Of a stretch of DNA of 64,000 bases, positions 44,148-52,648 are shown in pieces. Origin of the DNA: Qipengyuania spongiae (GTDB lineage: Bacteria; Pseudomonadota; Alphaproteobacteria; Sphingomonadales; Sphingomonadaceae); the NCBI RefSeq assembly GCF_026168555.1, contig NZ_CP092471.1, forward strand, positions 382,501 to 446,500, written 5' to 3'. The position numbers and the translations under genes were made by a program. The notes below the pieces were generated by a model that saw only the letters and a program-made list of their open reading frames with translations, did not search any database and was not told the DNA's origin. Each line of letters opens with the position of its first letter. The stretch's first letter is position 1.

Positions 44148-44810
44148 ATGAGAACATTGCGCATACCTCACGGTAAATCGATCGCTTCGGCCATGGCGCT
44201 TGCCGTGGCCGCGGCCGTTCCCGCAACCTATTTCGCGGCGCCCGCCCCGGCCGTCGCTGCCGAGGGCGATCTTGACCGCGCCGTCGCCGCCCTGCGCGGC
44301 ATCTCGACGATGAAAGCGGCGTTCACCCAGACCGATCGCCAAGGCCGCACCATCGGCGGCGAACTGACGCTGAAGCGCCCGGGTAAGATCCGCTTCGAAT
44401 ACGACAAGAGCGCCAATATGCTCGTCGTCTCGAACGGCAAGTCGCTCTACCTCGTCGATTACGAGGTGGATCAGGTCCAGCGCTGGCCGATCAGCAATTC
44501 GCCGCTCGGCGCCCTCCTCGATCCCAATCGCGACGTGAAGCAGTACGGCAAGCTCGTACCGACCGGTAATGCCGGAGTCGTAAGCGTCGAGGTGCGCGAT
44601 CCCAAGCGACCCGAATACGGAATGATCACCTTGATCTTCACGCGCAACGCGTCGGCGCCGGGCGGATTGCAGCTGACCAACTGGGTGGCGCTCGATTCGC
44701 AGAACAACCGCACCACCGTGCGGCTTTCGAACCAGCGTTACGGGGTGTCGGTGGCGGATAGTGAATTCACCTTCCGTGACCCGCGCCGCTCGTCCCGCCG
44801 ACCGGGCTGA
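44148..44810 (+). CDS. lolA: Outer-membrane lipoprotein carrier protein LolA
   Basis: 220 residues from MRTLRIPHGKS. A signal peptide ends near AVAA|EG (about residue 39). The mature protein has the LolA-type beta-barrel pattern: MKAAFTQTDRQGRTIGGELTLKRPG split across strands, KIRFEYDKS, LVSNGKSLYLVDYE, and an ISNSPLGALLDP loop. It chaperones lipoproteins through the periplasm, serving products of Lgt encoded 32 kb away. An ATG 33 bases upstream is possible but would lengthen the signal sequence awkwardly. Confidence 0.88.
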   Translation: MRTLRIPHGKSIASAMALAVAAAVPATYFAAPAPAVAAEGDLDRAVAALRGISTMKAAFTQTDRQGRTIGGELTLKRPGKIRFEYDKSANMLVVSNGKSLYLVDYEVDQVQRWPISNSPLGALLDPNRDVKQYGKLVPTGNAGVVSVEVRDPKRPEYGMITLIFTRNASAPGGLQLTNWVALDSQNNRTTVRLSNQRYGVSVADSEFTFRDPRRSSRRPG

Positions 44811-45019
44811 ACGGAGCGCGGTCGAAAGGAGGCGACCCTGCGGTCAACCGCAGTGTTGTGTTCATAAAGGATCAATGCGGACAGGCCTAGAAATCAAATC
44901 ACAGGACGGATGAAGACGGGTTCCCCCCTGTTGCCTGTCATTCGCTAGCCGCCCTGTACCAAGCGTGACGAACGCACAAAGGAACCCTCGTGCCAATGCC
45001 CCCGGCACGAGGGTTTTTT
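44811..45019 (+). ncRNA. Possible small RNA or structured 3' region between lolA and phoA
   Basis: No open reading frame is convincing here. From left to right: hairpin CTGCGGT-ca-ACCGCAG (44838-44853) close after the lolA stop, an A-rich single-stranded stretch, a second hairpin GACGGG/CCTGTC (near 44916-44940) whose loop holds a run of six C, and a strong intrinsic terminator. C-rich exposed loops that could pair with Shine-Dalgarno sequences are known in alphaproteobacterial sRNAs. I found no clear promoter, so this may simply be the lolA 3' UTR. Confidence 0.35.
44983..45019 (+). terminator. Strong intrinsic terminator downstream of lolA
   Basis: AACCCTCGTGCC and GGCACGAGGGTT form a perfect 12-bp stem with a 9-base loop, followed by TTTTTT. 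It would end the lolA transcript or a separate small RNA about 170 bases beyond lolA. Confidence 0.9.
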
Positions 45020-45097
45020 GTTGTTCGGCGTTCGCGTTTCGAACCCGTTTTCTCGTGGTTATCCTCGGTGCTGTTTTGACTCTGGTGCGCCGGGCAC

Positions 45098-45132
45098 CTG
45101 CGGGCCGGCGGTCGGCCTCCGCCGGCCCGCAG
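45098..45132. repeat. 14-bp perfect inverted repeat downstream of phoA
   Basis: CTGCGGGCCGGCGG and CCGCCGGCCCGCAG flank a 7-base loop. It lies 39 bases past the phoA stop on the minus strand and after the lolA terminator on the plus strand. No T-run follows in either direction, so it may stabilise or punctuate the phoA 3' end. The remaining bases of this 360-base gap (45020-45097, 45133-45170) show nothing I can name. Confidence 0.6.
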
Positions 45133-45170
45133 TTCCGCAGTCTAGTCGATAGCGCAGGCGGCGGGAGACA

Positions 45171-46604
45171 TTATTCCCAGCCGAAGGCGCGGCGGATGAT
45201 GTGGTAGATCAGGTTCTGCTCGATCACCCCCTTCACCCCGTCGCTGCCCGGACCATCGGCGAACAGGGCGACATCCTCGCCTCCATGCGTTTCGGAGCCC
45301 AGCGGGATCAGCGATTGCTGGCGCGCGGCGATGCCGGTTTCCGGCACCGGACGCTCTCCCGTAACCGCGCCTGGACCGTTGGCGTAGCCGAGCGTTGTGT
45401 AGGGCTTGCCGTCCGCCGCCAGCACCGGACCTTCGCCCGCCGGACCGTCCTCCCCGCCGCCCTCGGGCGCCTCGACGAGGCCGAGAATCGGATTGCCGCG
45501 CTTGGGATAGCCGGACATGGTGAAGACGTGGCTGTGATCGGCGGTCACCATGATCAGCGTCTCGGCCGGATCGGTGTGGTCGATCGCGTACTGGATAGCG
45601 TTTGCGAATTCGTCCGCCTCCTCCAGCGCATAGCCCGCTTGCCCCGCATGGTGGCCGTGATCGATCCGGCCGCTCTCGACCATCAGGTAATAGCCCTGCG
45701 GATCATCATCGAGCCGGTTGATCGCCGCGGCGGTCATCTGCGTCAGCGTGGGTTCGGTGCTGTCGCTCCCGCGCTCGCCCATGTAGGTCATGTGGCTGGG
45801 CGAAAAGAGGCCGAAAACCGGCTTGCCTTCAGGCGCGGCGGCGAGCTCCGCGGCGGTCGAAACCACGGTGCCGCCGGTGCGGGCGACCCATTCGGCGGGC
45901 AGATCGTCGCTCTCGACTGTCCGTTGACCCTGGCCCGCCTTGCCGAAGAACGTCGCGCGTCCGCCGCCGAGCGCCATGTCGAAATCGGTCTCGACCAGCT
46001 GGCGGGCGATGTCGCGACAGCCGAAATTGGCCTGTTCGGAGGGGATCGCCCCGTCCATCTCCCAATTGCGGTCGACGCTGCGGGCATAGACCGAGGCGGG
46101 CGTCGCGTGGGTCAGCCGCGCGGTGCTGACGATGCCGAGCGCGAGGCCGCGGCGCTTCACCTCCTCGCCGAGCAGGGGCAGGCTGTATTGCTCCCCGGCC
46201 CGGCAATCGCCGCGCGGCGCGTCCGGCCCGATGCCGAGCATCCCGATCCGCGTCTTGACACCGGTGTGGATCGCGCTCGCGGTGCCGGCGCTGTCGGGCA
46301 CCTGCGCGTCGGTGTTGTAGGTCTTGACCAGCGCGACGTGGTCGAATGTCTCGAACGGCAAGACATATTCCTCGCCGCTCTGCCCGCGCTTCTGCCCGGC
46401 ATAGATTCGCGCGGCGGTGATGGTGGAAATGCCCATGCCGTCGCCGATGAAGAGGATGACGTTCTTCGCGCGCGGCGCATCCGAGGCAGAAGCAGTGGGT
46501 GCGGAGGCCACGCGCTCCGCGCCGGTCGCGCTCGTCGTGCATCCGCCGAGAAGGGGCGCAAGGGCGGCGGCGGCCACGCCCAGAGCGAGGGGGGTACGGA
46601 TCAT
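45171..46604 (-). CDS. phoA: Alkaline phosphatase, lipoprotein form
   Basis: 477 residues. The signal sequence ends in LGGC (Cys22), so the enzyme is probably a lipid-anchored periplasmic or surface protein. The phosphatase core shows LFIGDGMGIST (metal Asp55), the nucleophile Ser105 in VPDSAGTASAIHTG, GRIDHGHHAG, MVTADHSHV and ETHGGEDVALFADGP. It releases phosphate from monoesters. A half-match to the PHO box (TTGTCAT on the minus strand near 46661-46667) lies about 57 bases upstream, but the second repeat is not convincing. Confidence 0.93.
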   Translation of the reverse strand: MIRTPLALGVAAAALAPLLGGCTTSATGAERVASAPTASASDAPRAKNVILFIGDGMGISTITAARIYAGQKRGQSGEEYVLPFETFDHVALVKTYNTDAQVPDSAGTASAIHTGVKTRIGMLGIGPDAPRGDCRAGEQYSLPLLGEEVKRRGLALGIVSTARLTHATPASVYARSVDRNWEMDGAIPSEQANFGCRDIARQLVETDFDMALGGGRATFFGKAGQGQRTVESDDLPAEWVARTGGTVVSTAAELAAAPEGKPVFGLFSPSHMTYMGERGSDSTEPTLTQMTAAAINRLDDDPQGYYLMVESGRIDHGHHAGQAGYALEEADEFANAIQYAIDHTDPAETLIMVTADHSHVFTMSGYPKRGNPILGLVEAPEGGGEDGPAGEGPVLAADGKPYTTLGYANGPGAVTGERPVPETGIAARQQSLIPLGSETHGGEDVALFADGPGSDGVKGVIEQNLIYHIIRRAFGWE

Positions 46605-46713
46605 GGCGACGAGATCTCCTGGAATTGTCTGCGCGTGCGCCGCTTACATGCATCGGCTTGATGACAAAACCGTGAGCCTTGCCGCATCCCGGCCCGGCCA
46701 CTAGGTGCAATCC

Positions 46714-47511
46714 ATGCTTTCTGTCGCCAGCTGGAATATCAATTCGGTGCGCCTGCGCATGCCGATCGTGGAGCGTTTCCTGAAGGAACAGGCGCCCGAC
46801 ATCCTGTGCCTGCAGGAGATCAAGTGCCAGGAGCACCAGTTCCCTTACGAGGCGTTTCGCGCGGCCGGCTACGAGCATTTCGCGGTCCACGGCCAGAAGG
46901 GCTATCACGGGGTCGCGACCGTCGGAAAAGTTCCGTTCCGCGATTTCTCGAAGCATGACTGGCAGGACAACGGCGAGGCGCGCCACGTCGGTGTGGAGCT
47001 GACCGACCCGGCACACCAGGGCGCGATCGTCGAGAACGTCTACGTGCCCGCCGGCGGCGACATTCCCGACCGCGAGCAGAATCTCAAATTCGGCCAGAAG
47101 CTCGACTTCCTCGAACGGATGACGCGCTGGGCCGACGCGGTCGACCGGCCGACTCTGATCGTCGGCGATTTCAACATCGCGCCGCTCGAAAGCGACGTGT
47201 GGAGCCACAGGCAATTGCTCAAGGTCGTCAGCCACACGCCCATCGAGGTCGAGAGCCTCCAGCGCTTCATGGACGCGCATGGCTGGGCCGATATCGGGCG
47301 CCAGCACATCGCCGCGCCGAACCGCTATTACAGCTGGTGGAGCTACCGCTCGAAGGACTGGCAGGCCAACGATCGCGGACGCCGGCTCGACCACATGTGG
47401 GCGAGCCCCGAGCTTGCGGCGCAAGCGACCGGCCACCGCGTTCACGAGGATGCGCGGGGGTGGGAGAAGCCGTCCGACCATGTCCCGCTCGTGACCGAGT
47501 TCGACCTCTGA
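46714..47511 (+). CDS. xth: Exodeoxyribonuclease III
   Basis: 265-residue AP endonuclease/3'-5' exonuclease of base-excision repair. Visible family motifs: SVASWNINSVRLR (metal Asn), CLQEIKCQ (catalytic Glu), VYVPAGG, VGDFNIAP (Asp-Asn) and the C-terminal SDHVPL (Asp-His pair). An in-frame GTG nine bases upstream is possible. Its TGA overlaps the apparent beginning of ribA. Confidence 0.94.
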   Translation: MLSVASWNINSVRLRMPIVERFLKEQAPDILCLQEIKCQEHQFPYEAFRAAGYEHFAVHGQKGYHGVATVGKVPFRDFSKHDWQDNGEARHVGVELTDPAHQGAIVENVYVPAGGDIPDREQNLKFGQKLDFLERMTRWADAVDRPTLIVGDFNIAPLESDVWSHRQLLKVVSHTPIEVESLQRFMDAHGWADIGRQHIAAPNRYYSWWSYRSKDWQANDRGRRLDHMWASPELAAQATGHRVHEDARGWEKPSDHVPLVTEFDL

Positions 47512-47558
47512 CAAGCGAACCGGGATCGGCACGGGCCGCGGCGCAGGCGATCGACGGT

Positions 47559-48578
47559 TTGCGCCACGGATGGCCGATCGCGATCGACGCCGCGCCGGTC
47601 CTGCAGCCGGTCGAGACGGCCTATGGGCCGGAATTGCTCGCCGACACCATGCTGATCTCGGCCAGCCGCGCCGCCACCCTGAAGCTCGCCAACCAGCGCG
47701 AGGCGGCGGTGCCGGGCGAGCCCGTGCTGCTGCGCGGGGCGGAACCTTTCGACCGTGACATGGCGTTGGCCGTGGCGGACCCGGCGCTCGACCTCGCCCG
47801 CCCGATGAAGGGTCCGTTCAAGGCGGTCGGCTGTGAGTGGGACGAGGTGGCGCGCACCGCGCTCGAACTTGCCCGGATCGCGGGCATCCTGCCCGCTTTC
47901 ATGGTCGCGCCGGACAAGGCCGAGGAACCGGTGCGCCTCGTCAATGCCGATCTTGCCGCCTTCGTCGATCCGGCCAGGCTCCTGATCGCCAGTCGTGCGC
48001 GTTTGCCTGTCAGCGTGGCGGAGAACGCCGAGATCGTCGCTTTCCGCAGCCCGGCCGATACGCGCGAGCATGTGGCCCTCGTCATCGGCAACCGCACGGG
48101 GGAAAAGATTCCACTGGTCCGCCTTCATTCCGAATGCCTCACCGGCGATGTCTTCGGCAGCCTCAAATGCGATTGCGGACCGCAGCTCGACGGCGCACTG
48201 GCGGCGATGGCGCGCGAGGCGCAGGAGAGCGATGGCTGGGGCGTGGTGCTATACATGCGGCAGGAGGGGCGCGGCATCGGCCTCGTCAACAAGCTGCGCG
48301 CCTATCGTCTGCAGGATCAGGGCTTCGACACGGTGGACGCCAACACACGGCTGGGCCTGCCCGACGAGGCGCGCGATTTTCCCGCCGCCGCGCGGATGCT
48401 CGACCTGCTGGGCATCGGCGCGATCCGACTTTTGACCAACAACCCGGCCAAGGTCGAAGCGCTTGCCGCGCACGGAGTCGCGGTGGCGGAACGCGTGCCC
48501 CACGCCCTGCCCGACAACCCGCACAACGCGCATTACCTCGCCACCAAGCGCGACCGTGCGGGCCATCTGTTGCCTTGA
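47559..48578 (+). CDS. ribA: GTP cyclohydrolase II
   Basis: 339 residues from a TTG. The C-terminal half is a complete RibA domain: LHSECLTGDVFGSLKCDCG (zinc cysteines), MRQEGRGIGLVNK (catalytic region), TVDANTRLGLPDEARDF and LLTNNPAKV. It converts GTP to the first riboflavin precursor. The N-terminal half (about 150 residues, PIAIDAAPVLQPVETAYGP onward) is the alphaproteobacterial extension of unclear role. There is no ATG or GTG start near the expected beginning. A CTG at 47508, in a CTGA overlap with the xth stop, would add 17 residues and may be the true start. Confidence 0.88.
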   Translation: MRHGWPIAIDAAPVLQPVETAYGPELLADTMLISASRAATLKLANQREAAVPGEPVLLRGAEPFDRDMALAVADPALDLARPMKGPFKAVGCEWDEVARTALELARIAGILPAFMVAPDKAEEPVRLVNADLAAFVDPARLLIASRARLPVSVAENAEIVAFRSPADTREHVALVIGNRTGEKIPLVRLHSECLTGDVFGSLKCDCGPQLDGALAAMAREAQESDGWGVVLYMRQEGRGIGLVNKLRAYRLQDQGFDTVDANTRLGLPDEARDFPAAARMLDLLGIGAIRLLTNNPAKVEALAAHGVAVAERVPHALPDNPHNAHYLATKRDRAGHLLP

Positions 48579-48682
48579 ACTGATCCGCCAGCCTGCTGGA
48601 AAAACGGGGACCCTCCGGCCGTTTTGGTGCGTTGAGACCCATAACCCGCCGGAAACGGCGCCGTTTTTTCTCAGAGGTCATC

Positions 48683-49402
48683 ATGCGTTCGTTCATCACC
48701 CGCCCCCTGCTCGGAATCGCCGCCGCCGTGGCATTGATCGGGAACACGCCAGCGGAGATCGATGATCTGATGGCATCCGGCGGCGAGGCGCAGGCTTTCG
48801 CCGCGGCCGAAGCCGGTGCGGATGCGGGCGATGCCGAACTGACCGGCTATCTCGGCTGGTTTTACGACAATGGCCGCTTCGTGCCGCGTGATGCCGCGCG
48901 TGCTGCCGAACTTTACCGCGCCGGTGCCGAGAAAGGCGACGCGTTCTCGCAATGGCGCCTCGCCGTGATGATCGACGAAGGCTCCGTGCCGGGGTCGCTG
49001 GAAGAAGCGGTCGCGCTGTTTCGCAAGGCCGCCGCGCAGCGCAATTCCGATGGCATGGTCGGACTTGCCGTCATGCATGCCACCGGCCGGGGCACGGAGC
49101 GCGATTTCGAGGCCACCATGCGCTATTACCAAGCCGCCGCGCGGCTCGGCAATCCGCATGGGCTTCAGGGCATCGGCGTGCTCTACGCCAATGGCGAAGG
49201 CGTGACCCGCGACATGGACGAGGCGGTCGCCTACTGGATCGTCGCAAGCGTTGCGGGCGATGCGACGTCTGAGGAGCTGCTGGCAAAGTTCATGCCGCAG
49301 GGCGAGGCGCAGATCGCCGACCGCGTGGTCGAACGGGCCGACCGCATCGCGCGCAATTACAATCTCGCGCGCTTCGACATGACCGCCGACCGGAGCCGTT
49401 AA
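48683..49402 (+). CDS. Exported Sel1-repeat (TPR-like) protein
   Basis: 239 residues with a signal peptide (MRSFITRPLLGIAAAVALIGNTPA). Four to five Sel1-like helical repeats follow, for example LGWFYDNGRFVPRDAARAAE, MIDEGSVPGSLEEAVALFRK, MHATGRGTERDFEATMRYYQ and LYANGEGVTRDMDEAVAYW. Such repeats scaffold protein interactions in the periplasm. Partner unknown. Its TAA overlaps the TAA of the convergent beta-helix gene. Confidence 0.8.
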   Translation: MRSFITRPLLGIAAAVALIGNTPAEIDDLMASGGEAQAFAAAEAGADAGDAELTGYLGWFYDNGRFVPRDAARAAELYRAGAEKGDAFSQWRLAVMIDEGSVPGSLEEAVALFRKAAAQRNSDGMVGLAVMHATGRGTERDFEATMRYYQAAARLGNPHGLQGIGVLYANGEGVTRDMDEAVAYWIVASVAGDATSEELLAKFMPQGEAQIADRVVERADRIARNYNLARFDMTADRSR

Positions 49403-50355
49403 CGCCGCTCCAGCCGCGTGAGGCCCGTGCCGAGCGTGTTGCCTTCGATTACCAGCCTGTCGCCGGTCCAGTCGGCCACGAAGGCACTCGAGCGCCGCAC
49501 GCCCGGCGCGAAACGCGCGTCGTTGCCGGTGATCCGCAACCCGTCCGAGCTAAAGCTTGCCCCTTCCGCTCCGACCGCGATGAAGGCCGAATAGTTCTCC
49601 TTGTCGCGCCCCTGGACGAAGCGATTGCCCTCGATCGCACCGGTCCCGCCATTGGGGAGGTCGATCATGTAATTGGTGCCCCGCCCGGCGGCATCGTCGA
49701 AGCTGCTGTCGCGGGTATCGGTGCGCGCGGCGCGGGACTTCAAGTAATGGCCGCCGGCCCCCCGCTCGAACCGCGTGCGGGTGACGACCACTTCGCCGAG
49801 TTCGCCGGCATAGATCGAATGCGCGCAGCCCCCCGCGCCCTCGCAGGTGCCGAGGTCGCTGAAGGTCGACTTGTCGACCGTGAGGCGGCCCGCCGGATCG
49901 GCATGGGTGAGGATGCCCTGCTGACTGTCGCGGAACCAGCTCTGCGATACGGTAACCTGGCCGCCTTCCATCCGGATGCCTGCACCATTACCGTCCTCGA
50001 CCGCGAGATTGGCAAAGACGATTCCTTCGACGAAGGTACTGTCGCCGCGCAGGACGAAGGCGGCTTTGCCCTCGCAGGCGACGCCGTCGAAGGTCGCCCG
50101 GCCCGGCTCGACCGCGCGGATGGCCACCCGCCCGGCTTCCTGCACCGCGCATTCGCGATAGGTGCCGGGGGCGACCATCACGCTGCCGCTGCCCGATCCG
50201 ATCGCGTCGAGCGCCTGCTGCAACGATCCGTATCCCTGCCCCGTCTCGGCGACGGTGAACGGCGCCCCGCCCGGCTGAGCGAGCGGCGCGGCGGCTGGGA
50301 CGGCGGCGAGAGCGAGGCCGGCGACGAGCAGGGCGGGAATCGAGATCGGGTTCAT
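49399..50355 (-). CDS. Secreted right-handed parallel beta-helix protein
   Basis: 318 residues with a signal peptide (MNPISIPALLVAGLALAAVPAAA). The body is a series of short turns such as SVMVAPGTYREC, FVLRGDSTFVEGIVFANLAVEDG, GIRMEGGQVTVSQSWFRDS, GEVVVTRTRFERG and GAIEGNRFVQG, the pattern of pectate-lyase-like beta-helices. I see no clear catalytic set, so it could be a carbohydrate-active enzyme or a binding protein. Two cysteine pairs in the middle (CEGAGGC) may be disulfides. Confidence 0.72.
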   Translation of the reverse strand: MNPISIPALLVAGLALAAVPAAAPLAQPGGAPFTVAETGQGYGSLQQALDAIGSGSGSVMVAPGTYRECAVQEAGRVAIRAVEPGRATFDGVACEGKAAFVLRGDSTFVEGIVFANLAVEDGNGAGIRMEGGQVTVSQSWFRDSQQGILTHADPAGRLTVDKSTFSDLGTCEGAGGCAHSIYAGELGEVVVTRTRFERGAGGHYLKSRAARTDTRDSSFDDAAGRGTNYMIDLPNGGTGAIEGNRFVQGRDKENYSAFIAVGAEGASFSSDGLRITGNDARFAPGVRRSSAFVADWTGDRLVIEGNTLGTGLTRLERR

Positions 50356-50423
50356 TCCGGCGATCTATCGCGGAACGCCACGCGCTCCGACTGAAATCGG
50401 GCGGCCGTGGCATAGTGGCACGG

Positions 50424-52220
50424 TCAGTTGTCGGCGATCGCCTTCAGGAACCGCGCGCCGTAGGCCTCGAGCTTCTTCGCTCCGACACCGCCGATCGCCC
50501 CTAAGGCCGCGAGCGTGGCGGGGCGCTCCTGCGTCATTTCGCGCAAGGTCGAATCGTGGAACACCACATAGGGCGGCACGCCCGCTTCCTGCGCCAGTTC
50601 GCGCCGCACCTCGCGCAGTGCCTCGAACAGCGGGTCGCCGACCGGATTGGGCGCCGAATCGCGCGAACGCCGTCCGCCCCGCTCGCGTTCCGGCGGAACG
50701 ACGATCTCCACCGGCTTCTCGCCGGTGATGATCTCCCGTGCGTCCCCGCCGAGCGCCAGCCCGCCATGCTCGGTCGCGACCAGCGCGCCGCGCGCCTGCA
50801 ATGCGCGCGAGAGCGGACGCAACAGCCCCGCCTCCTTGTCCTCGACGATGCCGAACACCGACAGGCGGTCGTGCCCGCGCTGCTCGACCCGCTCGTCCCG
50901 CGCGCCGGTCAGCACCTTCTGGACATGGCCGAAGCCGAAGCTCTGCCCGGTGCGGTAAACCGCCGAGAGGAGCTTGCGCGCAAGCTGGGTGACGTCGGTC
51001 ACGCCGGGCCGCTCGAGGCAATTGTCGCAATTGCCGCAAGTCTCCGGCGGGTCCTCCCCGAAATGGCGCAACAGCACCGCGCGGCGACATTCGGCGGTCT
51101 CCACCAGTCCCGCCAGCGCGTCGAGCCGGGCGCGCTCGCTCGCCTGCCGGTCCGTAGGCAGTTCGCCCAGCCGCTGGCGTGCGGTGGCGAAATCGCCGGC
51201 GCCCCAGAACATCGTCGTCAGCGCCGGGTCCCCGTCGCGGCCGGCGCGGCCGGTTTCCTGATAATAGGCCTCGATCGATTTCGGGATACCCGCATGGGCG
51301 ACGAAGCGCACGTCCGGCTTGTCGATCCCCATGCCGAAAGCGATCGTGGCGACGACCACCATGTCTTCGCTTGCCACGAAGGCCTGCTGGTTCGCCGCGC
51401 GCATCGCAGGATCGAGCCCGGCGTGATAGGCGCGCACCTCCCGTCCGGTCGCGGCGGCGAGCTTTTCGGCGAGGTCCTCCACCTTGCGGCGGGTCGGCGC
51501 ATAGACGATGCCGGGGCCGGGCTGCTCGGCCATCAGCGCGGCGATCTGGCGCACCGGATTGTCGCGATGGCGCATGGCGTAGCGGATGTTCGGCCGGTCG
51601 AAGCCGGCGAGCACCAGCCCGTCCTCAGGAATGCCGAGCTGGGCCATCACGTCGGCGCGGGTCTGCGCGTCGGCGGTGGCGGTCAGCGCGAGGCGGGGCA
51701 CGGCCGGAAAGGCGTCCATCAGTGGGCGCAGCTGGCGGTAGTCAGGACGGAAATCGTGGCCCCATTCGGACACGCAATGCGCCTCATCCACCGCGAACAG
51801 CGCCAGCGGAGCGCTGGAGAGCAAATCGCGGAAACCCGGCTGGCTGGCGCGTTCGGGCGCGACGTAGAGCAGGTCGAGCTCGCCCGCGCGGAAAGCGGCG
51901 ATGGTCTCGCGCCAGTCCTCGTCGACGCTGGTGAGGGTGGCGGCGCGAATGCCGTTGGCCCGCGCTGCGCGCAACTGGTCGTGCATCAGCGCGATCAACG
52001 GGCTGACGACCACGCAGCACCCGTCCAGCATCACCGCGGGAAGCTGGTAGGTCAGCGACTTGCCCGCGCCGGTCGGCATCACCGCCAGCGTGGATCGTCC
52101 GGCAAGGGTGCGCGAGACCACATCGCTTTGGCGCCCGCGAAACCCGTCGAAGCCGAACACGCGGCGCAGGGTCTCGCGCGCCGGGGCGAGTTCGTCCTCG
52201 ATTTCGACAGTGTCGGTCAT
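50424..52220 (-). CDS. recQ: ATP-dependent DNA helicase RecQ
   Basis: 598 residues. SF2 helicase motifs in order: MPTGAGKSLTYQLPAV (I), FAVDEAHCVSEWGHDFRP (II and aromatic-rich loop), LALTAT (III), IVYAPTRRKVEDLA (IV), TIAFGMGIDKPDVR (V) and QETGRAGRDG (VI). A zinc-binding RecQ-C segment (CRRAVLLRHFGE, CGNCDNCLERP), a winged helix, and a C-terminal HRDC domain (PPYVVFHDSTLREMTQERP) complete it. It unwinds recombination and replication intermediates. Start MTDTVEIED was chosen; an ATG 12 bases upstream is in frame. Confidence 0.95.
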   Translation of the reverse strand: MTDTVEIEDELAPARETLRRVFGFDGFRGRQSDVVSRTLAGRSTLAVMPTGAGKSLTYQLPAVMLDGCCVVVSPLIALMHDQLRAARANGIRAATLTSVDEDWRETIAAFRAGELDLLYVAPERASQPGFRDLLSSAPLALFAVDEAHCVSEWGHDFRPDYRQLRPLMDAFPAVPRLALTATADAQTRADVMAQLGIPEDGLVLAGFDRPNIRYAMRHRDNPVRQIAALMAEQPGPGIVYAPTRRKVEDLAEKLAAATGREVRAYHAGLDPAMRAANQQAFVASEDMVVVATIAFGMGIDKPDVRFVAHAGIPKSIEAYYQETGRAGRDGDPALTTMFWGAGDFATARQRLGELPTDRQASERARLDALAGLVETAECRRAVLLRHFGEDPPETCGNCDNCLERPGVTDVTQLARKLLSAVYRTGQSFGFGHVQKVLTGARDERVEQRGHDRLSVFGIVEDKEAGLLRPLSRALQARGALVATEHGGLALGGDAREIITGEKPVEIVVPPERERGGRRSRDSAPNPVGDPLFEALREVRRELAQEAGVPPYVVFHDSTLREMTQERPATLAALGAIGGVGAKKLEAYGARFLKAIADN

Positions 52221-52342
52221 CGCATCGCGCATGGCAGAATGACCCGGCGAAATGAACGGGCAGAGGTGCGTTTTTCCCCTTGGCCACGGCTCCCCCCCGG
52301 TATTAGAACCCCGGCCACGCCTATTTCCCAGGAGACCCGAAA

Positions 52343-52648
52343 ATGAAGTTCCGTATCGCGCTTGCCGCTCCCGCCCTCCTCGCGCTCGGCCTCGCGGCCT
52401 GCGGCAGCTCCGACGACGCTTCGACCGAAGCCGAGGTCGACACGGTCGAAATTCCCGCGAACGACGCGCTCGAAGGCGTGAACGAGGCGCCGGTGGTCGA
52501 TGCCGACGCAACCGTAACCACCGAGCCTTCCGACGTCCGGACCACCGACGAGGCCGCCGCCAACGAGGCGCAGGGCATCGAGGATGCCGGCAACAACGCT
52601 GCCGACACCGCCGCCGCGGCCATGGACGAGATGGACCTCAACGAGTGA
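52343..52648 (+). CDS. Small acidic lipoprotein, unknown function
   Basis: 101 residues. Lipobox LAAC ends the signal (MKFRIALAAPALLALGLAAC). The mature part is highly acidic, rich in Ala, Asp, Glu, Thr and Asn, with no predicted globular pattern. Its stop overlaps the GTG of the next small lipoprotein gene (GTGA). Similar in style to the lipoprotein at 56440. Confidence 0.65.
   Translation: MKFRIALAAPALLALGLAACGSSDDASTEAEVDTVEIPANDALEGVNEAPVVDADATVTTEPSDVRTTDEAAANEAQGIEDAGNNAADTAAAAMDEMDLNE

Noticed and set aside
45025..45060. T-arm-like sequence (GTTTCGAACC) suggesting a tRNA gene
   Set aside because: No acceptor, anticodon or D-arm pairing could be built around it.
46655..46680. PHO box upstream of phoA
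   Set aside because: One good half-site (TTGTCAT) but the second direct repeat at 11 bases does not match, so I do not call it.
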